A stretch of 64,000 nucleotides of DNA from Nitrospira japonica (GTDB lineage: Bacteria > Nitrospirota > Nitrospiria > Nitrospirales > Nitrospiraceae). The notes under the pieces were generated by a model. That model did no database searches, was not told the origin of the DNA, and saw only the letters and a list, made by a program, of their open reading frames with translations. Made by a program: the position numbers and the translations under genes. Position 1 is the first letter of the stretch. Each line of letters opens with the position of its first letter. Where the stretch lies: contig NZ_LT828648.1 in NCBI RefSeq assembly GCF_900169565.1, positions 3,198,501 to 3,262,500 of the forward strand, in the 5' to 3' direction. Shown here piece by piece: positions 25,153-33,274 of this stretch.

Positions 25153-26073
25153 ATGACCGGATCGCTCGCTATGGCGCAGGCAACCACTTCCTGGACGATC
25201 GAGGACGACGGAGCGGCCCGCACGCTCACGATCGGAACCCGGCGGGTCACGACGAGCTATTCGACCAAACTCATCGAGTTGCTGATCGCGCGAAAGGGCC
25301 CCGAGCGGGCCTCGCAGTTTCTTGTCCATCGAACCGATCGCGCCTGGTTTCTCGCCCCGCTGTTCGACGTCTTGAATAGGACCCGGACAGGCTTGAACGT
25401 GCTGGAGGTCGGTTGCTCCGCCGGCCATCTCACGGAATATCTCAATGAACAGCCCTGCATCGACTCGATCCATTCGTTCGACGTCGACAAGGCTTTCGTC
25501 GATGTCGTTCGGTTGAAGCAACACGAACTCGGCCTTCGCAAGGTCAAATGCGTCGATCACTTCTCGATTCGATCGACCCAAGCATTGCCGTATGAGGATG
25601 ACTATTTCGATCTGGTGATCGTCGCCGCGGTCGTGGAACACCTGCCGTTCGAGAACAGGCACCTGTACGTCGATGAATATTATCGAGTCCTCAAAGAGGG
25701 CGGCCTCGTGGGCTTCTGGGACACCCCGAACCGATGGTATCCGATGGAGTCGCACTCGATCGGACTGCCGTTCATCTCGCTCCTTCCACCTCCCGTCGCC
25801 TATGCGTACGCCAGGCTGTTCAAGCGGGAGAAGATGCGTGACGTCGGCTTCCCGCTGTTCGTCCGAGCGGGAACCGGCTGGAGAAATTCCAGCTATCACG
25901 AGCTGCTCCCGCAATCGGTCATGGCCGACGTGGAAGACGTCTCGAACGGTTTCGGGTACCAGCCCGGCGCCGGACGGTGGGGAAGAATTTTCGCTCAGCT
26001 CCTCAAGGTTCCTCCGGCCTTTTTCGCACCAAGCTTCAACCTGGTGTTCAAGAAAGTCCGGCAGTACGACTGA
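25153..26073 (+). CDS. SAM-dependent methyltransferase (class I)
   Basis: The product (306 residues from the ATG at 25153) has a class-I Rossmann methyltransferase core: LNVLEVGCSAGHLTEYL for SAM binding, HSFDVDKAF as the acidic loop, and DDYFDLVIVAAVVEHLPF then YRVLKEGGLVGFWDTPN, as in UbiE/Methyltransf_11 proteins. The substrate is unknown; similar proteins modify sugars or lipids. Starts at TTG 25114 and ATG 25171 are also possible; none has a strong ribosome site. It is probably cytoplasmic. Confidence 0.75.
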   Translation: MTGSLAMAQATTSWTIEDDGAARTLTIGTRRVTTSYSTKLIELLIARKGPERASQFLVHRTDRAWFLAPLFDVLNRTRTGLNVLEVGCSAGHLTEYLNEQPCIDSIHSFDVDKAFVDVVRLKQHELGLRKVKCVDHFSIRSTQALPYEDDYFDLVIVAAVVEHLPFENRHLYVDEYYRVLKEGGLVGFWDTPNRWYPMESHSIGLPFISLLPPPVAYAYARLFKREKMRDVGFPLFVRAGTGWRNSSYHELLPQSVMADVEDVSNGFGYQPGAGRWGRIFAQLLKVPPAFFAPSFNLVFKKVRQYD

Positions 26074-26160
26074 GCACGACCGACGACGACTCCCGGCGCC
26101 TTCCTTTCCGCAATCCCATCCATTAAGATACCCGCACACCGTTGGTTGGATTCCTTCCTG

Positions 26161-27522
26161 ATGAAAGCCAAAACCGTATTCTCCTGCCAGGCCTGCGGCC
26201 ACCAATCGCCTCGATGGTTGGGCCGCTGCCCCGATTGCGGCGGCTGGAACACGATGAAAGAAGAGCGGCAGGCTCCGACGGGCAAGGGTCGGCCGGCCGC
26301 GATGACCGCCGCTCCGGCCCGCGCGACGCCGATCGCCGACATCGAAGTAGTCGGCGAGAACCGGCGGCTGACCCGGATCGGCGAGTTCGATCGGGTATTG
26401 GGCGGCGGGGTGATTCCCGGCGCCGTCGTCCTGATCGGCGGGGATCCCGGTATCGGCAAGACCACGCTGCTGCTGCAAGCGTTGCCGAGGCTGGCGTCCT
26501 CCTCCCAGCCGGTGTTGTACGTCTCCGGAGAGGAATCGCCGCGCCAGATCAAGATGCGGGGACAGCGACTGGGCGTGGAGCATCCGCACCTGTTGATCCT
26601 GGCCGAGACGTCCCTCGAACAAATCTTGAAAGCCATTCAGGAAATCGGACCGGCCGCGGTGGTCGTCGATTCCATCCAGACGGTGTACACGGAACAGATG
26701 ACGTCCGCCCCGGGCAGTATCAGCCAGGTGCAGGAGGTCGCCGGCCAACTGATGTGGTTCGCAAAGCGGGCTGGCGTGCCGGTCTTTATCATCGGGCACG
26801 TCACGAAAGACGGGGCCATCGCCGGCCCGCGCCTGCTCGAGCACATTGTCGACACGGTGTTGTATTTTGAAGGGGATAAGGGGCACAGCTATCGCATTCT
26901 GCGCGCCGTCAAAAACCGCTTCGGGTCCACCAATGAAATCGGCGTCTTCGAAATGAAAGACGCCGGCCTCGAGGAGGTGAGCAACCCCTCGGAATTGTTC
27001 CTGGCCGAGCGGCCGCAGCGCAGCACCGGCTCCGTGGTCGTGTCGAGTCTCGAAGGCAGCAGACCCATCCTGGTCGAATTGCAGGCCCTCGTGTCACCGA
27101 CGAGCTACCCGATGCCCAAACGGATGACCAACGGTGTCGATCTCAACCGGGTCTCCCTGCTGCTGGCGGTGATGGACAAGCGGCTGGGCGTCCATCTGTC
27201 GGGCCAGGACGTCTACGTCAACGTCGTCGGCGGCATGCATATCGACGAGCCCGCCATCGATCTGGGAATCGTCAGTGCCGTGACGTCGAGCCTGCGCGAA
27301 ATACCGGTGGAGCCGGGGCTGCTCATCCTGGGCGAAGTGGGACTCGGCGGAGAAGTCCGGGCGATCAGCCAGGCGGAGTTGCGGATCCGGGAGGCGGCTA
27401 AAATGGGATTCAAACGAGCATTGTTGCCGGAGCGGAATTTGCCGAAGTTGGAGGGGGTAGAGGGCATCGAACTCATCGGCATTGCCGATGTACGGGAGGC
27501 GTTGGATGTCGTGCTCGCATAA
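26161..27522 (+). CDS. radA: DNA repair protein RadA
   Basis: RadA is a RecA-like ATPase and helicase for branch migration of recombination intermediates. From the ATG at 26161 the protein has 453 residues. The N-terminal zinc finger is C9/C12/C23/C26, the Walker A is GDPGIGKT (94-101), and the RadA-specific KNRFG lies at 251-255. A Lon-protease-like domain ends it, with no catalytic role expected. The TTG at 26146, 15 bases upstream, is less likely. It stands at the head of a rightward run of conserved genes. Confidence 0.95.
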   Translation: MKAKTVFSCQACGHQSPRWLGRCPDCGGWNTMKEERQAPTGKGRPAAMTAAPARATPIADIEVVGENRRLTRIGEFDRVLGGGVIPGAVVLIGGDPGIGKTTLLLQALPRLASSSQPVLYVSGEESPRQIKMRGQRLGVEHPHLLILAETSLEQILKAIQEIGPAAVVVDSIQTVYTEQMTSAPGSISQVQEVAGQLMWFAKRAGVPVFIIGHVTKDGAIAGPRLLEHIVDTVLYFEGDKGHSYRILRAVKNRFGSTNEIGVFEMKDAGLEEVSNPSELFLAERPQRSTGSVVVSSLEGSRPILVELQALVSPTSYPMPKRMTNGVDLNRVSLLLAVMDKRLGVHLSGQDVYVNVVGGMHIDEPAIDLGIVSAVTSSLREIPVEPGLLILGEVGLGGEVRAISQAELRIREAAKMGFKRALLPERNLPKLEGVEGIELIGIADVREALDVVLA

Positions 27523-27568
27523 TCCGCCATTGATCATGGCACGGCCCCGTCACTTTTCCCACTTTCCC

Positions 27569-28387
27569 ATGTACCGGCTCATCTCGGCGCTCGTATTGGC
27601 CATCACGTTACTGGTCGTCATCGGATGCGCGACGGGGAGGGCGAAAGATGCGCCGCCGCTCAAGCAGGCGACGGCGGAGGAGTTGACCGCGCTGCTGAAG
27701 CAGCGGGAAGCGGCCCTACAGAGCTTGAAGGGACTGTTCAGCGCCAAAGTGCGCGGCGGGATCTTGCCCATCACGACCCGAGTGGAGGGAACCCTCTACT
27801 ACGAACGGCCGAACGCGCTTCGTCTGCGCGGCTTCACTCCGATCGGCGGAGAATTGTTCGAGTTTCTCCAATCGGATGATCAATTCACCCTCCGGCTGCC
27901 CACGATGGGACGGGTGCTGTCCGGCAACGGTTCCGATACGGGTGAGATGGGGAAATTGGCGCGGCCGTTCCAATTGAGCGTGTGGGCGATGAGCGGTGTA
28001 TTGGGTACCGACGCCGTGGCCCCGTTTGAAACCGTCACCCTGTCCGAGGACGGCGACCGCTACCGGTTGGATGTCTTCGGTCCGCTGACGAACGGCGGCA
28101 ACGGCTTGCGGCGGCGGCTGTGGTTCGACCGGCAACGGCTGCTGGTCGTCCAGGCGGAACGGCTCACGGATTCCGGGAACATCGACGCATCGATTCGCTA
28201 TGACGATTTTCGTCCCGTGGGAACGGATGCCGTACCGGTCTCTTCGCCGGACTCTGCGCAGGACCGGATGCTACGCCCCTTCAAAATCTCCCTCGAGGAC
28301 GGGCGCGGAGAGGGAAGCGTACAGATCATGTTTCACGAACTGATTCCCAATCAACCGCTCAAGCCGTCCGACCTGGGCCGAGGATGA
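27569..28387 (+). CDS. LolB/DUF4292-like outer-membrane lipoprotein
   Basis: The 272-residue product has a lipoprotein signal with lipobox VIGC (Cys20 from the ATG at 27569). The mature part has the half-barrel layout of LolA/LolB-type lipoprotein carriers: LQSLKGLFSAKVRGG, EGTLYYERPNALRLRG, and later IDASIRYDDFRPV. It likely works at the outer membrane, perhaps in lipoprotein or lipid placement; family function is unsettled. It starts 46 bases after radA; an ATG at 27536 would add 11 residues. tsaB follows after 37 bases. Confidence 0.7.
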   Translation: MYRLISALVLAITLLVVIGCATGRAKDAPPLKQATAEELTALLKQREAALQSLKGLFSAKVRGGILPITTRVEGTLYYERPNALRLRGFTPIGGELFEFLQSDDQFTLRLPTMGRVLSGNGSDTGEMGKLARPFQLSVWAMSGVLGTDAVAPFETVTLSEDGDRYRLDVFGPLTNGGNGLRRRLWFDRQRLLVVQAERLTDSGNIDASIRYDDFRPVGTDAVPVSSPDSAQDRMLRPFKISLEDGRGEGSVQIMFHELIPNQPLKPSDLGRG

Positions 28388-28424
28388 ATACGAAGAAGAC
28401 AGTCGGAAACGGAACGGTCGGACC

Positions 28425-29177
28425 ATGAAAATCCTGGCGGTGGATACGGCGACGGCGTGGCAGAGCGTGGCGCTCTTGGACGATGCAACGGTCCTGGCCC
28501 TCGAGGAGCAGGAAGCCCGCGGTTCCCACACCCGACTGCTGCTACCGGCCATCCGCCGACTCTTCGCGCGCACCGGATTATCCCTCGCGCGGCTCGATGG
28601 TCTTGCCGTGTCCGCGGGACCGGGCTCCTTTACCGGCCTGCGGGTCGGCCTGGCCACGCTGCTCGGGTTCAGGACGATCAGCGGTCTGCCCTTGGCGGTC
28701 GTGCCCACGCTCGAAGGCATGGCTTGGAATTTCCACGGAACCGACGTGCCTCTCTGTCCGATCGTCAACAGCAGGCGCGGTGAAGTGTACTGGGCGCTCT
28801 TTCGTTGGCACGGCGATCGGTTGGAACGGCTCGCGGCCGAACGCGCCGGAACGGCGGCCCAACTCGCCGCCACGTTGAGCGGGCGGACGATGCTGTACGG
28901 GGAGGGATGGACCACCGAGGGGGAGGCCATCCGCGCCGCCTGCACCGGCAAGCTTCGCGCCCTGATCGAGACTCCGGACCGGAATCAGACTCCCTCCGCG
29001 GTGTCGGTCGGTTACGCGGGCATCGACAAGCTGCGGCGGGGTGAACGGGCGGGGCTCGGCGTCAGCCCGCTCTATGTGCAGCGGCCGGAGGCCGAAGTAA
29101 AGTACGATGAATCCGGCGGCCTGTCTCCGCTGGCCCGGCGGCGGGCCAAGTTGGCCCGTAAACTGGCGCCACGATAA
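28425..29177 (+). CDS. tsaB: tRNA threonylcarbamoyladenosine biosynthesis protein TsaB
   Basis: TsaB is a non-catalytic ASKHA-fold partner of TsaD, needed for the t6A37 modification of ANN-decoding tRNAs. The 250-residue protein has the family start KILAVDTATAWQSVAL and the conserved SAGPGSFTGLRVGLA near residues 64-78. The C-terminus is rich in Arg. It sits between the DUF4292-like lipoprotein and rimI, the common tsaB-rimI order. A Sua5/TsaC-like gene for the first step of the pathway lies at 39949. Confidence 0.95.
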   Translation: MKILAVDTATAWQSVALLDDATVLALEEQEARGSHTRLLLPAIRRLFARTGLSLARLDGLAVSAGPGSFTGLRVGLATLLGFRTISGLPLAVVPTLEGMAWNFHGTDVPLCPIVNSRRGEVYWALFRWHGDRLERLAAERAGTAAQLAATLSGRTMLYGEGWTTEGEAIRAACTGKLRALIETPDRNQTPSAVSVGYAGIDKLRRGERAGLGVSPLYVQRPEAEVKYDESGGLSPLARRRAKLARKLAPR

Positions 29178-29205
29178 CGAAACCACACAAACGACGACGG
29201 CGCAC

Positions 29206-29775
29206 ATGACGGTTTCTCCATGCGAAATTCTCCCGGCCACCGATGCCGATCTGTCCGACATTCTGGCGATCGAAGAAGCTTGCTTCTCGGCCCCGTGGAC
29301 GCGCAAAATGATGGAAGCGGAGATGAGCGGGAACCCTTTCGCTCATTTTCTCGTCGCCCGGCGGGCGACCGCCGAAGGAGGAACATCGGCATCCATTGTC
29401 GGGTACGTGTGTTTTTGGATCGTGTTTGAGGAAGTCCGGTTGATGAATCTCGCGGTCATTGAGTCGATGCGGTGCAAGGGAATCGCCACCTCTCTGGTCA
29501 CCGCAGCTCTTCAAGCCGGTGCACTCCAGTCAGCCGTGCGTGCGGTGCTCGAAGTCCGCGCATCGAACGGCGCGGCGCAAACCCTCTATCAGAATCTCGG
29601 ATTTCGGCAGACCGGTCTCAGGCCGAACTACTACTCGGCACCGCTCGAAGATGCGGTGCTGATGGAGTTGGATTCCCTGGCGCCGGAAGCGGGCAACCGC
29701 TCCCTTGCGGGGGATCATACGGAAGGTCATCCATCCATGGGGCAGCCACTCAAACCAGGAGGTGCGACATGCTGA
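29206..29775 (+). CDS. rimI: Ribosomal-protein-alanine N-acetyltransferase RimI
   Basis: A 189-residue GNAT-family enzyme that transfers acetyl from acetyl-CoA to the N-terminal alanine of ribosomal protein S18 (and related substrates). It has the RimI start ATDADLSDILAIEEACF, the PWT segment and the acetyl-CoA loop RCKGIATSLV. The tail beyond residue 155 is not family-typical and seems disordered. The start at 29206 is chosen from family alignment; no ribosome site is visible. Its last 7 bases overlap the DUF465 gene. Confidence 0.85.
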   Translation: MTVSPCEILPATDADLSDILAIEEACFSAPWTRKMMEAEMSGNPFAHFLVARRATAEGGTSASIVGYVCFWIVFEEVRLMNLAVIESMRCKGIATSLVTAALQAGALQSAVRAVLEVRASNGAAQTLYQNLGFRQTGLRPNYYSAPLEDAVLMELDSLAPEAGNRSLAGDHTEGHPSMGQPLKPGGATC

Positions 29776-30011
29776 CGGACAATGTGATCATGGAACGGCT
29801 CCGCCAATCCAACACAGAATTCCGTGAATTGGAGGAGTCCCACCACCGCCTCGATCTGGAGCTCAACGATCTGCAGAGACGCCACGTCCTGACCCCGGCC
29901 GAAGAGTTATCCAAGAAACAACTGCAAAAGGAAAAACTCGCGAAGAAAGACAAGATGGCCGAGATGATCCGCGTCTACCGCGACCACGGACTGCAGGCGA
30001 CCGCCCATTAG
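29769..30011 (+). CDS. DUF465/YdcH-like small helical protein
   Basis: ATG at 29769 follows AGGAGG with six bases of spacing. The 80-residue product is a helical hairpin with strong coiled-coil heptads (RLRQSNTEFRELEESHHRLD, PAEELSKKQLQKEKLAKKDK), the DUF465/YdcH pattern. It has no signal. YdcH-like proteins are cytoplasmic and of unknown role. It overlaps the rimI end by 7 bases and precedes tatC by 52. Confidence 0.85.
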   Translation: MLTDNVIMERLRQSNTEFRELEESHHRLDLELNDLQRRHVLTPAEELSKKQLQKEKLAKKDKMAEMIRVYRDHGLQATAH

Positions 30012-30063
30012 CGGAAGCCCGTGACCGTCCGACGGAACGCCAACGGCCGCAGAGTTCATACCT

Positions 30064-30834
30064 ATGGCTCCCAGTATCCATCCGCTGGCCGCACACATTC
30101 AAACCGTCAAGCGGCGCCTGCTCATCATCGGCGCCACGATCCTGGTGGCACTGGCCGTTGCCTTCACGTTCTCGGCGGAGATGGTGGCATGGCTGAATCG
30201 GCCCTTCCCCGATCAACTGGTGTTTTACGGGCCCACTGAAGCGCTCTTTGCCTCGATCAAGGTCTCGTTTCTGGCGGCCATCCTGGCCAGCCTCCCGGTC
30301 GTGTTTTACCAGTTCTGGAAATTCGTCGAACCAGCGCTGCTCCCGAAGGAGCAGCGCTGGGGGATTCCGATCTTCCTGCTGGCCGGCGCGCTCTTTGCGC
30401 TCGGCCTGATCTTTTGCAACCTGGTCATCCTGCCGCTGGTCATCGATTTCTTCGTCAGCTTCGGCATGGACCGCGATATCACGCCGCAACTCAGCGTGGG
30501 CACCTACATCGACTTCAACGTCAAATTTCTCCTGACCTTCGGATGCGCCTTCGAGTTGCCCCTAATCCTGACGATCCTGGCGCGGGTCGGCGTGGTATCG
30601 GCGCAGGTTCTGGCCGCCTATCGCAAGCACGCCATTCTGGGCTCGTTGATCATCTCCGCCATCGTCACTCCCGACGCAACCCTGTTCACCATGCTGCTCA
30701 TGGCCGTGCCGCTCATGATACTGTATGAAGTCGGCATCATCGGCGCGAAGATCTTCGGACGTGCGCCGACGGACATGGACCTGCCGCTCGATCCGGACCT
30801 TCCTGTCGGAACAGCGGGGCATCGCGTCCGCTAA
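30064..30834 (+). CDS. tatC: Sec-independent translocase protein TatC
   Basis: TatC is the inner-membrane receptor for twin-arginine signal peptides. The 256-residue protein has six hydrophobic segments, the conserved first-loop FYGPTEALFASIKVSF, FWKFVEPALLPKEQRW with the key Glu, and the fourth-segment FGCAFELPLILTILARVGVV. No tatA or tatB is nearby; they must lie elsewhere. It is followed 13 bases later by a secreted propeller protein, so it may be co-transcribed with it. Length normal. Confidence 0.95.
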   Translation: MAPSIHPLAAHIQTVKRRLLIIGATILVALAVAFTFSAEMVAWLNRPFPDQLVFYGPTEALFASIKVSFLAAILASLPVVFYQFWKFVEPALLPKEQRWGIPIFLLAGALFALGLIFCNLVILPLVIDFFVSFGMDRDITPQLSVGTYIDFNVKFLLTFGCAFELPLILTILARVGVVSAQVLAAYRKHAILGSLIISAIVTPDATLFTMLLMAVPLMILYEVGIIGAKIFGRAPTDMDLPLDPDLPVGTAGHRVR

Positions 30835-30847
30835 TGCAGGGGGTGTC

Positions 30848-31897
30848 ATGACAGTCATCGCTTCTCGTCTCCTACAATTGCTCTGGTTCGTGATCCTCGC
30901 AGGCCTGGCGTTTCCGGCCGCGGCGCAACACGGACCGCAGCCCGACGACCCGACTCAAACCATCCCCGCGCAGCAAGCGGCCAGCATTCAGGCGCTCACG
31001 GCGGCAGGTAATCAATCGCTCTATGCCGGATCGTTCGGGCACGGGTTGTTCCACAGCGGCGATCGCGGCGCGACGTGGACCAAGTCGGGCGACGGCATCA
31101 CCGACCCGTTCATTCTCTCCCTGGCCACCTCGAAAGACGGCACGGTGTACGCCGGCACGTTCCGCGGCGGGGTATTCCGGACGCGGGATCATGGAAAAAC
31201 CTGGCGGCCCGTCAACGACGGCCTCAAGCGGCACGAGATCAAGACCCTGCTGCCGGTCGGGGATGTGCTGTACGCCGGCACCGCCGATGGCGCTTATCGT
31301 CTCGGACGAGGCGAGGACCGGTGGGCGGTCGTCACGACGGGGCTCGACGAAATTCTGGTCCACGCGCTGGCGCAATCGTCCGACGGCACGCTGTATGCCG
31401 GCACGTCGGGAAAAGGCGTGCTGCGGTTCAAAGCCAACTCGACGGGCTGGGTACGCTTGCGTCAAGGATTGAAAGATCATGAAGGCATGATCGAAAATTT
31501 CATCCGGGTCTTGACCATCGACTCGGAAGGTGCGATCTATGCCGGCACGTTCGACGGCGGCGTCTTTCGAAGCGAGGACGCGGGCGCGACCTGGCGCCCG
31601 ATCAGCCGGGCGTTGCCGAACGATTCGATTCGAGGCATCGTGTTCAACACTCGAGGCCTCTTCGTCGCCACCGGCCACGGCATCTTCAAGACCGTCGACA
31701 GGGGACGCCAGTGGACGCCGCTCAACAACGGACTGACCAGCATGTCCGTCCAGGTGCTCATCGAATCGGATTCCGGCTCGCTGTACGCCGGCACCAACGC
31801 CGGAGCGTTCCGCAGCGACGACGACGGAAAGACATGGGCCGCGATCAATCACGGACTCGAGGGGGGGCTGCCGCCACCGCCCTTCCTCTTTCGCTAA
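30848..31897 (+). CDS. Secreted Asp-box (Ycf48/sialidase-like) beta-propeller
   Basis: The 349-residue product has a Sec signal (ending FPAAA) and at least five Asp-box turns of the S-x-D-x-G-x-T-W kind: SGDRGATW, TRDHGKTW, SEDAGATW, TVDRGRQW, SDDDGKTW. The repeats are about 45 residues apart. This is a seven-bladed propeller as in Ycf48/HCF136 assembly factors or sialidases, without visible catalytic sialidase residues. It is periplasmic, and perhaps helps assemble envelope complexes; that is inference. The stop is 18 bases before the cyclophilin gene. Confidence 0.75.
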   Translation: MTVIASRLLQLLWFVILAGLAFPAAAQHGPQPDDPTQTIPAQQAASIQALTAAGNQSLYAGSFGHGLFHSGDRGATWTKSGDGITDPFILSLATSKDGTVYAGTFRGGVFRTRDHGKTWRPVNDGLKRHEIKTLLPVGDVLYAGTADGAYRLGRGEDRWAVVTTGLDEILVHALAQSSDGTLYAGTSGKGVLRFKANSTGWVRLRQGLKDHEGMIENFIRVLTIDSEGAIYAGTFDGGVFRSEDAGATWRPISRALPNDSIRGIVFNTRGLFVATGHGIFKTVDRGRQWTPLNNGLTSMSVQVLIESDSGSLYAGTNAGAFRSDDDGKTWAAINHGLEGGLPPPPFLFR

Positions 31898-31915
31898 CAC
31901 CAGGGGAAAGGATAC

Positions 31916-32434
31916 ATGACGATGTCAGAAGCAACCGACAAGACCAAGGCCACCATCGCAGTCACGAGCAAGGGGCAACCGATGGGAGAAATCGTGCTGC
32001 GCTTCTTCCACAGCGTGGCGCCCGGTCATGTGAAAAACTTCGTGGATCTGGCCCAGAAAGGGTTCTACAACGGCACCGCGTTTCACCGCGTCATTCCTGG
32101 TTTCATGATCCAAGGCGGCGATCCCAACAGTAAGAGCGCCGACCGGGCCTCGCACGGCACGGGCGGTCCCGGCTACCGCATCAAGGCCGAGTTCAACAGC
32201 ACGCCGCACAAGCGGGGCATTCTCTCCATGGCCCGCGCCAACGATCCGGACAGCGCCGGCTCCCAATTCTTCATCTGCGTCGCCGACGCCAACTTTCTGG
32301 ATTGGCAGTACACGGCCTTCGGCGAAGTCGTCAGCGGCATGGACGTGGCCGACAAAGTCGTGAGCGTCAAGCGGGACGGCCGCGACAATCCGCTGGAACG
32401 GATCGAAATGACGGTCACGATTTCGGAAGGTTGA
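31916..32434 (+). CDS. Cyclophilin-type peptidyl-prolyl isomerase
   Basis: A 172-residue cyclophilin that catalyses cis-trans isomerisation of prolyl bonds. The signature HRVIPGFMIQGGDP (catalytic Arg in FHRVI), GSQFFICV and the C-terminal FGEVVSGMDV are intact. No signal peptide, so it should be the cytoplasmic PpiB type. AAAGGA precedes the start. It lies between the propeller and a lipoprotein in the same orientation, gaps of 18 and 22 bases. Confidence 0.93.
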   Translation: MTMSEATDKTKATIAVTSKGQPMGEIVLRFFHSVAPGHVKNFVDLAQKGFYNGTAFHRVIPGFMIQGGDPNSKSADRASHGTGGPGYRIKAEFNSTPHKRGILSMARANDPDSAGSQFFICVADANFLDWQYTAFGEVVSGMDVADKVVSVKRDGRDNPLERIEMTVTISEG

Positions 32435-32456
32435 CGTCACCAGGGGTTAGGTTGAA

Positions 32457-33158
32457 ATGGGGATATGTCGTTTCAGCCTCCGGCGCCTCCTCGTCGCACC
32501 CTTGACCTGCCTCTGCCTGTCGGGATGCACCATTCCACAGACGCCCTATCGCACGGTCTACGAAGACCCGGTCAATTACGTTCGCCTGGAACTGGACGAC
32601 ACCGTGTTGCCCGAATGGTCGCCGGGCCATCATTCGCATCCCCGAACCTTTACCTCGGAGGAAATCGTCGCGATCCTCACCGGCATGAAAGTGCAGGAAC
32701 ACCGCATCTGGCTGCAGAAGTGGATTCAGGGGGAAGCCCCGCTGGTGCCCGCCTTTCGTGACGAGGAAGTCACGATCCTCGCGCCGCAGATCGCGGAAGC
32801 CTTCGCCGCGGCGGCGTATAACGAACGCATCACGTTTTATCTGAGCGAGCCGCAGACGTCGGCCAAACGCCTGATCACCACCGGCGGGCTCTACGTGCGG
32901 GATTCGGAGATACATGTGCTGTTGGGCAACTGGCAAATCGTGTACGGCATTCCCCTGTACGGCATGATCTACGACCGCCGGTATCCCATGCGCCCAACCG
33001 TCGCCAAGGGCTTCGACCTTTTCTTCCAGCCGGCGGACGCCGTCATCATTCAGAACAGCAGTTTTCTCGATATCTTGTTCGCCAACAACAAGGACGAACT
33101 CGTCATCAATATCGACCGGCTTCCCGCCGCGATGGTCATGGCCCCGCCACTTAAGTAA
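32457..33158 (+). CDS. Lipoprotein of unknown function
   Basis: The 233-residue product has a lipoprotein signal with lipobox LSGC (Cys24). The mature part is alpha/beta: an acidic front (YRTVYEDPVNYVRLELDD), a helical centre and hydrophobic strands later (VYGIPLYGMIYDRRYP, FFQPADAVIIQNSSF). I know similar proteins only as conserved hypotheticals of Nitrospira. It ends the cyclophilin transcript; the next gene is 116 bp away. Confidence 0.6.
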   Translation: MGICRFSLRRLLVAPLTCLCLSGCTIPQTPYRTVYEDPVNYVRLELDDTVLPEWSPGHHSHPRTFTSEEIVAILTGMKVQEHRIWLQKWIQGEAPLVPAFRDEEVTILAPQIAEAFAAAAYNERITFYLSEPQTSAKRLITTGGLYVRDSEIHVLLGNWQIVYGIPLYGMIYDRRYPMRPTVAKGFDLFFQPADAVIIQNSSFLDILFANNKDELVINIDRLPAAMVMAPPLK

Positions 33159-33274
33159 ATCTGCTCGCAGCGTCAGCTGATCCTGCCGAAAGGACTCCAC
33201 GTATTCGGCTGATTTCATTGACAACATCGGGGCTCACTGTTAGCGTTTCCTAGTCGGCCACACGGAGGTCCGTT

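Noticed and set aside
25120-26886. 588-codon minus-strand open frame
   Set aside because: Antisense to the methyltransferase and radA; no ribosome site or domain.
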